In this document: positions 44,997 to 54,538 of the stretch, one piece after another
Position numbering within the stretch: the first letter of the stretch is position 1
Layout of the letters: the number at the start of each line of letters is the position of its first letter
NCBI RefSeq assembly: GCF_004319545.1
Contig: NZ_CP036313.1
Span: 3,474,501-3,538,500 of the forward strand
Reading direction: 5' to 3'
Source of the DNA: Desulfobacter hydrogenophilus
GTDB taxonomy: Bacteria > Desulfobacterota > Desulfobacteria > Desulfobacterales > Desulfobacteraceae
Length of the DNA: 64,000 nt
Program-made: the position numbers and the translations under genes
The notes under the pieces: generated by a model
The model's database searches: none
What the model was told of the DNA's origin: nothing
The model's input: only the letters and a program-made list of their open reading frames with translations

Positions 44997-45427
44997 GCCC
45001 ATACCTGGGCATTAAAAATATAGATGGCGTTGTCCTGGACGACCCCCGGGTGGCCGCCGTGGGGATACGGTCGCCCTTGCCGCCATCCCAGACCAGCTTG
45101 AGCCGGTAAAACTGTTCATGGCAAAAAAAACAATCAGGGAACCGGGCGTCAAATATGCCTTTGGGTTAAGTCCTTTCACTTCCCAGTCCGAATATTTTTT
45201 CCAGTTATTGGCCGGTATGAGGATAAACATGGCCGTTGCATTGGGTGTTCATTTCCTGAACACCCAGCCATTTTTATCCCTGTGCAGGACAAAAATTTCA
45301 TGGTAGTTGGCCATGTCAGCCCAGGACCTTTTGTTTTTCAGCTTTTCTACCGTTGCCAGGGCCTTTTCAAACCGTGACCGGATAATGGGCTTAAAAGGTG
45401 ATAGATACGGATTATTTGTCCAAGAGG
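44997..45427 (-). pseudogene. Truncated branching-enzyme gene (5' part only)
   Basis: This matches the first quarter of glgB at about 12131-12598, beginning at the same position after the glgA stop. Translation in pieces gives the CBM48-type N-terminus (FILIPANNWKKYSDWEVKG). It is dead: a TAG follows MKKCSKDHS, small indels shift the frame, and the gene ends abruptly near the codon for residue 155. The catalytic barrel is entirely missing. Confidence 0.88.
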
Positions 45428-45429
45428 GA

Positions 45430-46932
45430 TTAAACTAAGAATGGTCTTTTGAGCATTTTTTCATATAGTTTAATATAGCTTTCAGCGCATCGGGTATGGT
45501 TGAATTCAAGTACGGATTCAGTCATGATTCTGCGGATCTGGCGTTCTTTTTCATCCAGGTCCAGACGGAAAAAATCCATGGCACGGTCCACGGCCCAGTT
45601 CAGTCCCTGGGCATCGTGCACATCAAAAACAAATCCATTGCCCGTTGAATGATTTACATCCAGTTTTTTGACCGTGTCATGCAGGCCGCCTGTGTCAAAT
45701 ACAATGGGCAGGCTTCCGTATATTCCTCCAATCATCTGGGGCAGGCCGCACGGCTCAAAGGAGGAGGGCATGAAGATAAAATCACTGGATGCAAATGCCT
45801 GGTGGGACAAATGTTCGTTGAATCCCCAGATACTGATCCGCCGGTGCAGGTTATGGAAATCGACAATATCGTGGAAGTGTCTCTGGTATGGACCGTCTGC
45901 CACGGATACAATCTGGATACCTGTATCCCAGTAACGGGAAATAATATCATACATGGTTTCTGCCAGAAGCGTGCACCCCTTCTGCACAGGATCCAGGCGG
46001 GAGGGCCAGAAAAACATAGGCGCATCGGGATTTATTTCAAGGCCCACGGATTTTTGGAGAAAAATTTTATTCTGTTTTTTGTGGGCACGATGGTTTTTGG
46101 GCCCGTAATTGAACTGGACCATGTCATCCACGGCTGGATTGAATTCGGGTTCAGGCGCATTTAAGATGCCTGTGGCGCATTCGGCATCCCATTTGTGGGC
46201 CAGCTCATCCCTGAGTTCCGGTGCCACAAATGGGTGGCGATTTTCAACAACCTCACGCAGGAAGGCGGGACTTACCGTGTTCACATAATGGGCGGAAAAT
46301 ACCCCTGACATCAAAAAATCCACCCGGTTGGTATTCCAGCTCTCTTCGTAGTTAAAGGGCGGACGTTTGAAGTAAAGTTGCTGCCAGAAGGCGGCCGCAT
46401 CAATCCCCCTGTCCTCAATTTCGGCCAGGGTGGAGGTCATGGTATGGATGTTGTGAATGGTGAACAGGCACGGGATTTCGTATCTCCTGGCCATGGCCGG
46501 AATCAGTCCGGTCATCCAGTCGTTGCAATGGATGATGTCCGGTTTCACCCTTGGGATGATGTTATTGATCACCTCCCGCTGAAACGCCAGGGACACTTTG
46601 AGATCCTTATCCGAATGGCCGGAATAGACACCTTCTTTGTAAAGGAACACCCGGTCCACGGCAAAATGAATCCGTTTTTCATGCAGGCGCCAGTGGATTT
46701 TTTCCATCTCCTGGAGACGCCTTGGTTCATTATCGCCATGATCAATAGACCTGTAGTCGGGTATGGCTACATGAACATCGCAGCTTAAATCATACAACGC
46801 GGAGATAAGTGCTGCCGACACATCTGCCAGGCCTCCGGCTTTAGCTGAGTAATCATCGTCACCAGGGCAGATACCCTCGGGCAGATAAGTGACTTCAGGG
46901 GTTACAATAAGAACTCTTGGTCTATTAGGCAT
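45430..46932 (-). CDS. glgA: Glycogen/starch synthase GlgA, copy 3
   Basis: A 500-residue GT5 synthase, almost identical to copy 2 and with intact motifs (SAKAGGLADVSAAL; WPSRLDPVQKG; PSSFEPCGLPQMIGG). The ATG at 46932 has an AGAGG site 5 bases upstream, so unlike copy 2 it has a normal start. The duplicated upstream DNA reaches about 47050 and should carry the promoter. Differences from copy 2 are mainly conservative, so it is probably functional. It is the only intact gene of the duplicated block. Confidence 0.93.
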   Translation of the reverse strand: MPNRPRVLIVTPEVTYLPEGICPGDDDYSAKAGGLADVSAALISALYDLSCDVHVAIPDYRSIDHGDNEPRRLQEMEKIHWRLHEKRIHFAVDRVFLYKEGVYSGHSDKDLKVSLAFQREVINNIIPRVKPDIIHCNDWMTGLIPAMARRYEIPCLFTIHNIHTMTSTLAEIEDRGIDAAAFWQQLYFKRPPFNYEESWNTNRVDFLMSGVFSAHYVNTVSPAFLREVVENRHPFVAPELRDELAHKWDAECATGILNAPEPEFNPAVDDMVQFNYGPKNHRAHKKQNKIFLQKSVGLEINPDAPMFFWPSRLDPVQKGCTLLAETMYDIISRYWDTGIQIVSVADGPYQRHFHDIVDFHNLHRRISIWGFNEHLSHQAFASSDFIFMPSSFEPCGLPQMIGGIYGSLPIVFDTGGLHDTVKKLDVNHSTGNGFVFDVHDAQGLNWAVDRAMDFFRLDLDEKERQIRRIMTESVLEFNHTRCAESYIKLYEKMLKRPFLV

Positions 46933-47071
46933 TACCACCTCTTATTTCCTGGTTTCCGGGATGCTGCCAGTACTGCCCATAATGAGCTTGACGGGTCGCA
47001 AACAATTAATTTTGAATGATATAGCATTTTTTATACCGAAAATGTTAACGTTTAGATATCTTGGGTAAAGT

Positions 47072-49000
47072 TTAACCCATAGATAGAATGGCGTCGCCCA
47101 AGGCTTTGCCGCCGTCGTCGTCATCTGCTTTAGGTTCACTGAACAGGCAGCTTAAAATAAGCACGTCTTCATTTTTTTCAGTTTTGACTTTATATGGCTG
47201 TTTATGAAAAAGGCTGATCATGCTTTTGTTATGTGGAAAAATATAGGCAATCAGCCCTTTAATACCGTTGTCAATGGCCGCTTGATTGATTTTTTTCTGT
47301 AAAATAGTGGCAATTCCCATACCCTGGTATTCTTTTGATACGGAATAGGCAACTTCAGCCATGTTAATGGTGATGTTTCTGAAATATTCGCCCACGGCAA
47401 TAACTTTTTCAAATCCCAGTTCGCCTATCGTAGCCACGATCGTCTGGTCATTGATATAATCAATGTCATAGGTGGTTTCAATTTGATCATAGGCAAAACT
47501 TTTTTTCTCATGAAAAAACCTGGAAACGATATCTCCACGATTCATGGTGTAATAATGTTCTTGGATAAAGCGCTCATCCACCGGCTTTGCCGGCCTGAAG
47601 GTAATGGGAATATTTTTTATAATAATGGTTTCCTCATATTTAAACGGATAGATTCCTTTATTGGCCTGATTAAATTTGCGTTTACTGTCAACCAGACCCA
47701 TTTCTTTGGCTGCGGCAAACAATTCATCCCTGAAATCCGGATGGGCAATGGATACCAGGGCCATGACCCGTTCCTGAAGTGTTTTGCCAAAAAGATTCAC
47801 CAGTCCGTATTCTGTAGCCACAAACTGGACATCTCCCCTTGGCACCACCACAGCGTGTTCTGTTAAAAGGGGCACTATCCGGCTTTTTTGTCCGTGATCC
47901 ATGGTAGATGTCATCACGAGGATGGATTTTCCTCCTTCGGACATGGCTGCCCCCCGGGTGAAATCAAGCAGACCATTAATTCCTGTGTAATTGTTCAACG
48001 GCAAGGCATCGGCAGCCACCTGGCCGGTAAGATCAATGGCCATAGCTGTGTTTAGGGTTACCATTTTATTGTGGCGACCGATGATTCCCGGATTGTTGAT
48101 ATAATCCGAGGGGTAAAATTCAATGGAGGGATTATCATCAAGAAATTCATAAAGCTGAGGGGAGCCTACAGCTGCGCCGGCCACAAGCTTTCCGTTATTA
48201 AATCCTTTCTTTTTATTCGTAATCACCCCCATGGAGAAAAGGTGCATGATTGCATCTGACAGGTATTGTGAATGAATCCCAATATCATTTTTATTTGACA
48301 AAGCCGTCTTAATTACTTCAGTGGTTAAGCCAAGACTTGTCTGGATGGTTGAACCGTCTTCGATGAGACGTGAAATAAGTTTGGCAATAGCAATGCCTGA
48401 CTCATTTTCAGGGAGCGGTTGGATGCTTAAAAGAGGGTCCTCATGTTCCACAATAAAATCAACATCATTAACATGGATAAAACTTCTGCCCAGGACCCGG
48501 GGCATTTTGGAGTTAATCTGGCATATGACAATATCAGCGGTTTCGCAGGCCGAAAGATTAATGTCCACGGAAATCCCAAGACTCATCCACCCAAAGTCAT
48601 CGGGCGGCGTGGCCTGGATCAGGGCTGCATTCAACGGCATGAGTCCGGATTTGAACAGGTGCGGGATCTGGGATAGGTTTATAGGCGTAATAAATCGTTG
48701 ATTTTTTTTTATAATGTTGCAACCGCAGGAACCTAAATAAAAGGACCTGATTTTGAACTGATGGGATGGGGACTCATTAGCGATAAGCGTTAACGGTCCA
48801 TTTTCAATGCTGAGCAGACGCACGATTTCAAGATCAATGAATCTTGTGGAGATTTCGGATAGCTCTTGGACAAGATGCTGGGGTTCAGCACAGGAAGAGC
48901 CTATAAATATGCGTTGACCAGGCCGGATATGTTTCAGGGCTTCCTGGGCAGTGCAACGTTTATCTATGTAGGAATCTGCCCAGTAAGTGGATTTTGTCAT
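47072..49000 (-). CDS. Acetyl-CoA hydrolase/CoA-transferase fused to a GNAT acetyltransferase
   Basis: A 642-residue protein. About 1-440 form an acetyl-CoA hydrolase/4-hydroxybutyrate CoA-transferase type domain (IFIGSSCAEPQHLV; GLTTEVIKTALSNKNDIGIH; TEYGLVNLFGKTLQERVMAL). About 470-630 form a GNAT domain (AEVAYSVSKEYQGMGIATIL, then the acetyl-CoA-binding turn). The fusion is known in deltaproteobacteria; it may couple CoA-ester metabolism with protein acetylation. The ATG at 49000 is chosen for the GGAGG/GAGG site upstream. Its last 40 codons are duplicated at 44869. Confidence 0.9.
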   Translation of the reverse strand: MTKSTYWADSYIDKRCTAQEALKHIRPGQRIFIGSSCAEPQHLVQELSEISTRFIDLEIVRLLSIENGPLTLIANESPSHQFKIRSFYLGSCGCNIIKKNQRFITPINLSQIPHLFKSGLMPLNAALIQATPPDDFGWMSLGISVDINLSACETADIVICQINSKMPRVLGRSFIHVNDVDFIVEHEDPLLSIQPLPENESGIAIAKLISRLIEDGSTIQTSLGLTTEVIKTALSNKNDIGIHSQYLSDAIMHLFSMGVITNKKKGFNNGKLVAGAAVGSPQLYEFLDDNPSIEFYPSDYINNPGIIGRHNKMVTLNTAMAIDLTGQVAADALPLNNYTGINGLLDFTRGAAMSEGGKSILVMTSTMDHGQKSRIVPLLTEHAVVVPRGDVQFVATEYGLVNLFGKTLQERVMALVSIAHPDFRDELFAAAKEMGLVDSKRKFNQANKGIYPFKYEETIIIKNIPITFRPAKPVDERFIQEHYYTMNRGDIVSRFFHEKKSFAYDQIETTYDIDYINDQTIVATIGELGFEKVIAVGEYFRNITINMAEVAYSVSKEYQGMGIATILQKKINQAAIDNGIKGLIAYIFPHNKSMISLFHKQPYKVKTEKNEDVLILSCLFSEPKADDDDGGKALGDAILSMG

Positions 49001-49162
49001 TATCAACCTCCTCCGTGTTTATTGTCTGCTTGAAAACAGTTTTCATATTCCTTAAACATTATACCGATTTTCCATAACAAATTGATTTTAATAGGAAGAT
49101 GATTTTCAATAATCTTATAGAATAAAAGACTCAGCCTAAATCGGTATAATGTTTCCTCTTGA

Positions 49163-49576
49163 TCACAACTTGAACTGTCCGCAGGTTTCAGGTTGATAAT
49201 GAATCTCTATGAATTCTATTCTTTTCAACCCGGAGGGGGCAATCCATTCTATGGATTCCCCCACTTTATGCCCAAGGATTGCAATACCTATGGGAGCCAG
49301 GATCGAAATTTTGTTACCTCTGATATCTGCATCCTCCGGAAAAACCAGAGTATAGGTCTTTCTCTCTTTGGTGATCTCATTTTCAACAGTGAAGGTCGAA
49401 TTCATTGTAATAATATTATTCGGAATGAATTCCGGTGGCACAACAATACAATTGAATATCTTTTTTTGCAGGGACTCTAAATTTTTTTCATCAAAACTGC
49501 TACAGCCCCAGCACATATCCAAAAGGCTTTCCAAACGCTCTAAATCAAACTCCGTTACCAGTATTTCCTTTTCCAT
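49163..49576 (-). CDS. rnk: Rnk-like GreA/GreB-family factor
   Basis: A 137-residue protein with an N-terminal short coiled coil (ILVTEFDLERLESLLDM) and a GreA/GreB C-terminal domain (FTVENEITKERKTYTLVFPE, then SILAPIGIAILGHKVGESIE). Rnk-type proteins bind RNA polymerase near the secondary channel but lack the cleavage-stimulating long coiled coil. An AAGGA site precedes the ATG. It follows a 44-codon frame by 30 bases. Confidence 0.88.
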   Translation of the reverse strand: MEKEILVTEFDLERLESLLDMCWGCSSFDEKNLESLQKKIFNCIVVPPEFIPNNIITMNSTFTVENEITKERKTYTLVFPEDADIRGNKISILAPIGIAILGHKVGESIEWIAPSGLKRIEFIEIHYQPETCGQFKL

Positions 49577-49606
49577 TTCACTTTCCTTGCATTTCCCGCT
49601 ATTTTT

Positions 49607-49741
49607 TTATCCAAATGCTTCAGTGACTTCAAATTTTTTAGTTTTACTTGCTGCTTTTCCGGGGCGGAATTTTCGAACCACAAAAATTGCATTTAACGTA
49701 TAATTGATGCAAAGATCCATTTGCTCATTTTTTAAAATCAT
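49607..49741 (-). CDS. Small basic protein, 44 residues
   Basis: An ATG at 49741 is preceded by a perfect AAGGAGG site and starts a 44-codon frame: MILKNEQMDLCINYTLNAIF, then a basic RKFRPGKAASKTKK stretch. No family was recognised. It lies between the zinc-ribbon gene and rnk in the same direction, and the strong ribosome site is the main support. Confidence 0.5.
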   Translation of the reverse strand: MILKNEQMDLCINYTLNAIFVVRKFRPGKAASKTKKFEVTEAFG

Positions 49742-49799
49742 ATTGCCTCCTTAATGATGTTTTTTTATTCCTTGGAATTTTATATGGTTCAAACAGTCA

Positions 49800-50036
49800 T
49801 TAGATTAGGTGTTTTCCAGGGATTGATTTCGATCCTCTTCTTTTTAAACTCAGAGAGGATTTCCCGTCCGACTCAATGAGCCGGTTGCAATTGGGACAGG
49901 TCATTCTCAGTGTTTCAACGTTCCCCTTGAACAGCCGTTTTTGACAATACGGACAAAAATACCAGGTTGATAGATTCTCGGCTGATTCCATATTCTTTAA
50001 AGGCATCTTGTTCATAGTCTCCATATTAACGATCAT
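49800..50036 (-). CDS. Small zinc-ribbon protein
   Basis: A frame of up to 78 codons with two CxxC pairs (FCPYCQKRL and MTCPNCNRLI), a classical zinc ribbon, followed by a basic tail. The start is uncertain: ATG codons at 50036, 50024, 50015 and 50006 are possible; GGAG precedes the third. It could bind nucleic acid or RNA polymerase, in keeping with the nearby rnk, but no function is known. Confidence 0.7.
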   Translation of the reverse strand: MIVNMETMNKMPLKNMESAENLSTWYFCPYCQKRLFKGNVETLRMTCPNCNRLIESDGKSSLSLKRRGSKSIPGKHLI

Positions 50037-50084
50037 TATTCGTTTGGCGCGCCCCTTTACCCTAAAACGCTCAGTGCGTGCCGA

Positions 50085-50534
50085 TCAAACGGTTGCAGCA
50101 ATCTTTTGGATCTGTTCATATGTAACGTCCAGCGCATCATGGAAAATCGGTGGTACCGGCGAAGACAATAATGCCGATACTTCGTGGTTCGCCTCATTGA
50201 TAAACACGCGGACAAGGTTCTTGTTTAGATCTTTGTTCTCCATAATCACCGGAACCAGCGTTGATAAAGCCTCGGTCGCCATAATGCGGATGTTATAGTA
50301 AAGATCATCCCGTTTAATCATCTGGACAATCTGTTTTACCGTCTCAATGGAAGGCTTTCTTAATGTCATGGCAGCCTCAACAGCAGCTTCACGCAGCCGC
50401 CAGTTGTTGTCATAGCGAAGCAGTTGGATCAACGCCTCCTGATGATCGTCCAGGGTTGCCGAATCTCTCAGAAAGTGCAGCGTGTCCAGTGCATTAGCCC
50501 AGTCCATTAAATTTCCAAAAATGTGATCTTTCAT
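50085..50534 (-). CDS. HEAT-repeat protein
   Basis: A 149-residue all-helical protein with about four HEAT-like repeats (DDHQEALIQLLRYDNNWRLR, EAAVEAAMTL, and RIMATEALSTLVPVIMENKD). Such repeats form a protein-binding solenoid. A GGAGG site precedes the ATG. It is transcribed toward the zinc-ribbon gene. No partner can be named. Confidence 0.75.
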   Translation of the reverse strand: MKDHIFGNLMDWANALDTLHFLRDSATLDDHQEALIQLLRYDNNWRLREAAVEAAMTLRKPSIETVKQIVQMIKRDDLYYNIRIMATEALSTLVPVIMENKDLNKNLVRVFINEANHEVSALLSSPVPPIFHDALDVTYEQIQKIAATV

Positions 50535-51061
50535 CCTCCCTCCAGTTAAAAAACAGACTGACTATCATTCTCCCGGATTTTTTGTATTAATGGCCATGGG
50601 CCGACCGGTCTATCAGCACCAAGACTCAACCCAAAATGAAACATGAAAGTAATTCAATGAGTTATTTCGACTTTCATATAAAACGATGTCTATTGTTTTG
50701 GTTATGGTAAGAGCAAAGAGTGTACCAAGATCTGGATTTTATTTAACACATTGAAAATATTATGTTTTATGATTTATTCGAATATTAAAACTGTTGCATC
50801 GGTGTCGCAGAATGAAACACCGATGCAAATTGCACCCAAAAAGTGTGTAATTGACTTTAGATGAATGGGCTTTCCTTCATTACCGGGGGATTGACCTGAT
50901 ACTCGATGATCAAGTTTTTGTTAATTTGCCCAACTTCAGCGTTGGAAAAAATTTTAATCCTCAAAATATGTTGTATATTCATCCGGTTAAAAATTGTTTC
51001 CGCCTTGAATTTGAACAAATTCCCTAAAAACTTGATGATCGAGTGATAATTTTATTAACCC
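50535..51061. other. Intergenic region carrying repeat C and a 12-base hairpin
   Basis: A stretch of over 500 bases without a gene. It contains interspersed repeat copy C (50591-50649) and the perfect hairpin TTGCATCGGTGT/ACACCGATGCAA (50794-50828). Most of the rest is AT-rich. Confidence 0.5.
50591..50649 (+). repeat. Interspersed repeat, copy C
   Basis: Begins TGGCCATGGGCCGACCGGTC, continues TATCAGCACCAAGACTCAAC and ends CCAAAATGAAACATGAAAG. It lies on the strand opposite to both neighbouring genes. Confidence 0.7.
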
Positions 51062-51087
51062 CCAACGTTGGTCCGAACCAACGTTGG
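51062..51087 (-). terminator. Hairpin after the response-regulator gene
   Basis: CCAACGTTGGT (51062-51072) and ACCAACGTTGG (51077-51087) form an 11-base stem with a CCGA loop. It is 6 bases past the stop of the sigma-54 regulator. The trailing minus-strand sequence (GGGGGTTAATAAAATT) is moderately T/A-rich. Confidence 0.55.
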
Positions 51088-51092
51088 CGTAA

Positions 51093-52442
51093 TCATTGAA
51101 TTTTGAATCGTTTCATAATCCGATAAAGCGTAGAGCGATTGATACCCAGAATTTTGGAGGCCTCGGTTTTATTACCTCCAGTGGATTCCAGCACTTCCTC
51201 AATGTGCGTTCTGTTCATCTGATCCAATGAATTGATATTCCTGCGAGGGGATCTTGAGACAGAGTGTCTGAAAATGCTGGGAAGGCTTTCTACTGTTAAC
51301 GCGGGGCTTTCTTCGAATAAAGTAGCTCTTTCGATAATGTTTTCTAACTCTCTCACATTTCCGGGCCAATTGTATTTTTCCATCAATTTTAACGCATCGT
51401 AGGATATTTGATCAATCTGCTTGTTGTTCTGGGCAGCATAACGTCTCAAGAAATAAAAGGCCAACAGCGCAACATCATCAATGCGTTCACGCAATGGCGG
51501 TAAACTGATGGTGACGACATTAAGTCTATAGTACAAATCTTCTCTGAAGCGACCTTTTTTAACCATATCCTCAAGATTTCTATTAGTGGCAGCGATAATT
51601 CGAACCTGAACGATCTTCCGTTTAAATGATCCTACCGGTCGGATTTCTCCACTCTCAATGGCTCTTAGAAGGGCTTGTTGAAGCCCTTTGCCAATATCCC
51701 CGATTTCATCAAGGAACAAGGTGCCTCCGTCGGCAGCCTCAAAAAAACCCTGCTTATCCGATATCGCTCCGGTATATGCGCCTTTAACATGTCCGAATAA
51801 TTCACTGTTCATCAAATTTTCATTGATTGCGGCACAATTCACCGGAATGTAGGGTTTTGCTGCCCTGTCTCCATTATAATGTATGGCCTTTGCCACCAGT
51901 TCTTTTCCGGTACCGGTTTCGCCACGAATCAGTACTGTGCTTTTGGAATCTTTTACATGGTGGATAGTTTTAAAAACCTCCATCATTGAGGGGCTGTTCC
52001 CTATGATATTATCAAAAGAATATTCCTGTTTTAACTGACGTTTTAGATGGATATTATCGATGAGCAGAGATTTCTTCTCCAACGTCTTTTTGACTACAAC
52101 TTTAAGTTCTTCCATATCAAAGGGTTTCAGAATATAATCTTCAGCCCCCTCTTTCATGGCAGACACTGCCGTATCTACTGTGCCATATGCCGTGATCATG
52201 ATAAACATGATATCGGCATCGTATTTTTTTGCTGCTTTTAAAACCTGCTTACCGTCAATGCCAGGCAGTTTGAAATCTGAAATCACCAGATCAAATGAAT
52301 GCTGCTTGATTTGTTTCAGGGCTTGTTCTCCGGACTTTGTGGAATATACATCGTACCCCATTTTTTTAATGACATGTACCAAGCCTCTGTTTAAAGTCAC
52401 ATCATCTTCCACGATTAATATTGTAAACGGAACCACACTCAT
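51093..52442 (-). CDS. Sigma-54-dependent response regulator, NtrC type
   Basis: A 449-residue activator. An N-terminal receiver carries the phospho-acceptor aspartate in [11 protein letters not shown]. It is followed by an AAA+ domain with Walker A GETGTGKE, the sigma-54 contact loop GAYTGA (Tyr in place of the common Phe) and Walker [15 protein letters not shown]-terminal Fis-type HTH follows ([20 protein letters not shown], then [12 protein letters not shown]). It begins 6 bases after the stop of the kinase gene and is surely its partner. Targets are unknown; a sigma-54-type promoter lies before amtB in this window, but a link is only speculation. Confidence 0.93.
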   Translation of the reverse strand: MSVVPFTILIVEDDVTLNRGLVHVIKKMGYDVYSTKSGEQALKQIKQHSFDLVISDFKLPGIDGKQVLKAAKKYDADIMFIMITAYGTVDTAVSAMKEGAEDYILKPFDMEELKVVVKKTLEKKSLLIDNIHLKRQLKQEYSFDNIIGNSPSMMEVFKTIHHVKDSKSTVLIRGETGTGKELVAKAIHYNGDRAAKPYIPVNCAAINENLMNSELFGHVKGAYTGAISDKQGFFEAADGGTLFLDEIGDIGKGLQQALLRAIESGEIRPVGSFKRKIVQVRIIAATNRNLEDMVKKGRFREDLYYRLNVVTISLPPLRERIDDVALLAFYFLRRYAAQNNKQIDQISYDALKLMEKYNWPGNVRELENIIERATLFEESPALTVESLPSIFRHSVSRSPRRNINSLDQMNRTHIEEVLESTGGNKTEASKILGINRSTLYRIMKRFKIQ

Positions 52443-52448
52443 ATCTTT

Positions 52449-54290
52449 CTAATCCCCAGTTGGAAGTTCAAGGGTGAAATTTGTCCCAGGTTTGCTCGCA
52501 TCGTCCTGGGTTGAACTGACCACCTTTAAATCACCGCCCAGTTTCCTTGCCATTTCATAACTGATAAAAAGTCCCAAGCCCGTTCCCTCCCCGGGCTTTT
52601 TGGTTGAATAAAACGGATTAAATATATTTGACATATCCTCCTGGCAGATACCGATACCGGAATCGGCCACCTCAATTTTTACCAGTTTCAAGACTGGAAT
52701 ATAGCGGGTGCTCAATGTAAGAACACCGCCATCAGGCATGGCCTCGATGGCGTTTGCCACAAGATTCGTAATAATGGATTGCAGGGTGCTGGGATCTGCC
52801 AGAACATCCGGTATATCAGGCATTAAAGTCATTTCAACATGAATATTTTTTGCGTCACAGTGAGGAATAGTGATTTCCATCAATTTGGTCAGAAGATCAT
52901 TGCAATTGACTGTTTGCAGGTCACTTTGTGTGTGTCTTGAGAAATACAAAAGATTTTTTATGACACTGCTGCCATGCTTAATTTCATCAATTACAGTTAA
53001 TAAATGCTGAGATATGCTCTCCTTGTCAAAAGGTTGCTCTTCCATCTCTTCAAGGGCAATTTGCGTATAAAGCAACGCATTTGCCAAAGGCGTGTTCAAT
53101 TCATGGGCAAGGCCGGAGGTTAGAAGGCCCATAGATGCCAATTTTTCTTTCTGAATCGCCTGAAATTCCATTTGCTTTTCCCGTTGATATTTTTCCTTGA
53201 CCATATTTGCAATGGACGTTGATATAAAAAAAGCCAAAACTAAAACAAGCCCACCGGTTATGAGGGCATAAGAAAATGCTTTTTTCTCCAGCGTCTTGAT
53301 ACGATTCAGTATCTCTACCATGTCCTGATCTGCCATTACGATCCAGCCAAACGGATCGACATTCTGTCTGGCCTGCAGAACAGATTTACCCCGATAGTCA
53401 ATGGCCTGATATGCAGGCAAATTACCTTCGGGCAATTGTTTTTTCATTGAAATCTTGGTTTCAAGGATTTTGGCGCCAAATCGGGATGTGGATAAAAACA
53501 ATCCTTCTTGGTTAACCAAATAGACTTCGCCGGTATCCTCCATATTATTTTCTTTGAGCAACTTACTTATTGCGCTGAAATCGACCAGGCAATGTAAAAA
53601 ATACCCACCTTGTGTGACTGTCCCCGATGATAGGGGTTTTGACAGCATCAATACAGGGATATCATCATTGTCTTTAGTCACGCTGAATATCTTGGACATT
53701 TTGATTCCCTGCCAGGATCGTGTGTCGCATGCGCCCATCTCCAAAATTTTGGAATCAATCCTTTCTTTTCCCGTACTGAATAAGAGGTGCCCAGCTTGAG
53801 TCATAATAAAAAAATCAATATAGGGTCTATGCTGATCCTTGGCTATTTGATCAATATGGTTGCTGAAATTTGTTTGTGAAATTTTCCAGATACTGCTGAT
53901 CAAATGAATATCATTCACCCGCTCCATCATGAACAGTTTAATGGCTTCAACGTTTCTTTTGGCCTGATTGGTTAAATAGGACGCCGCCTTCTCTTCAATC
54001 ATCTGCTTACCTTTGGAAAACCCATTAAACCCAAAAGACAGCAGCGGTACCAATGCAATTAACATAAATACAGAAATCAAAAGCAAACGAAATTTCTGAA
54101 AATACGACGCTGTAAATTTTGTATCGATCGTTTTACCACCATTGATTTGTAATATTAAATTTTTAATCAACCATGTTTTCATTTTTTGCAAATTTTGAGT
54201 AAATGATGAAAAATTTCTGGATCTCATGTTGTTCTTTACCATCGTTATCTTTTGCAAATATTTCATGTTTCGTTGTGTTCGATAGGACAT
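52449..54290 (-). CDS. Membrane sensor histidine kinase
   Basis: A 613-residue kinase. A membrane segment at about 71-90, then a periplasmic double-Cache-like sensor (about 95-335, with the FFIMTQAGHLLFSTGKERI and EVYLVNQEGLFLST pair), then a second membrane segment (about 340-360). The cytoplasmic half has the H box GLAHELNTPLANA, N box TNLVANAIEAMP, and G boxes VADSGIGI and GTGLGLFISYEMARK. The N-terminal 50 residues look unlike the family, so the real start may be one of the internal ATGs. Calcium channel/chemotaxis-type Cache sensors bind small molecules; the ligand is unknown. Confidence 0.9.
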   Translation of the reverse strand: MSYRTQRNMKYLQKITMVKNNMRSRNFSSFTQNLQKMKTWLIKNLILQINGGKTIDTKFTASYFQKFRLLLISVFMLIALVPLLSFGFNGFSKGKQMIEEKAASYLTNQAKRNVEAIKLFMMERVNDIHLISSIWKISQTNFSNHIDQIAKDQHRPYIDFFIMTQAGHLLFSTGKERIDSKILEMGACDTRSWQGIKMSKIFSVTKDNDDIPVLMLSKPLSSGTVTQGGYFLHCLVDFSAISKLLKENNMEDTGEVYLVNQEGLFLSTSRFGAKILETKISMKKQLPEGNLPAYQAIDYRGKSVLQARQNVDPFGWIVMADQDMVEILNRIKTLEKKAFSYALITGGLVLVLAFFISTSIANMVKEKYQREKQMEFQAIQKEKLASMGLLTSGLAHELNTPLANALLYTQIALEEMEEQPFDKESISQHLLTVIDEIKHGSSVIKNLLYFSRHTQSDLQTVNCNDLLTKLMEITIPHCDAKNIHVEMTLMPDIPDVLADPSTLQSIITNLVANAIEAMPDGGVLTLSTRYIPVLKLVKIEVADSGIGICQEDMSNIFNPFYSTKKPGEGTGLGLFISYEMARKLGGDLKVVSSTQDDASKPGTNFTLELPTGD

Positions 54291-54538
54291 GGGTCTTATT
54301 TAGAATAATTATCACAAACAATATGGCATTGCCATGTATCACATAATCTTTGTACCGAATTATAGATTTAAGATATTAGGACCGCAGATGAAATAACGTA
54401 GACGAAATTTTGTCGGGCTTTGGCTCATATACAAAGCGCGGCAGAGGTGCAGAAAAATTTGTAACCGAAATTACAATTGACAATCAGGATTTTAAATTCT
54501 TCTGCAACGTTGCAGATGGGTGGCTTTGGGTTCAAACA

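Noticed and set aside
45012..45230. Minus-strand 72-codon frame as an independent small protein
   Set aside because: It is the decayed CBM48 part of the duplicated glgB, out of context and interrupted.
54410..54538. Plus-strand frame MSGFGSYTKRGRGAEKF... before the end of potD
   Set aside because: No ribosome site; most of the frame is antisense to potD.
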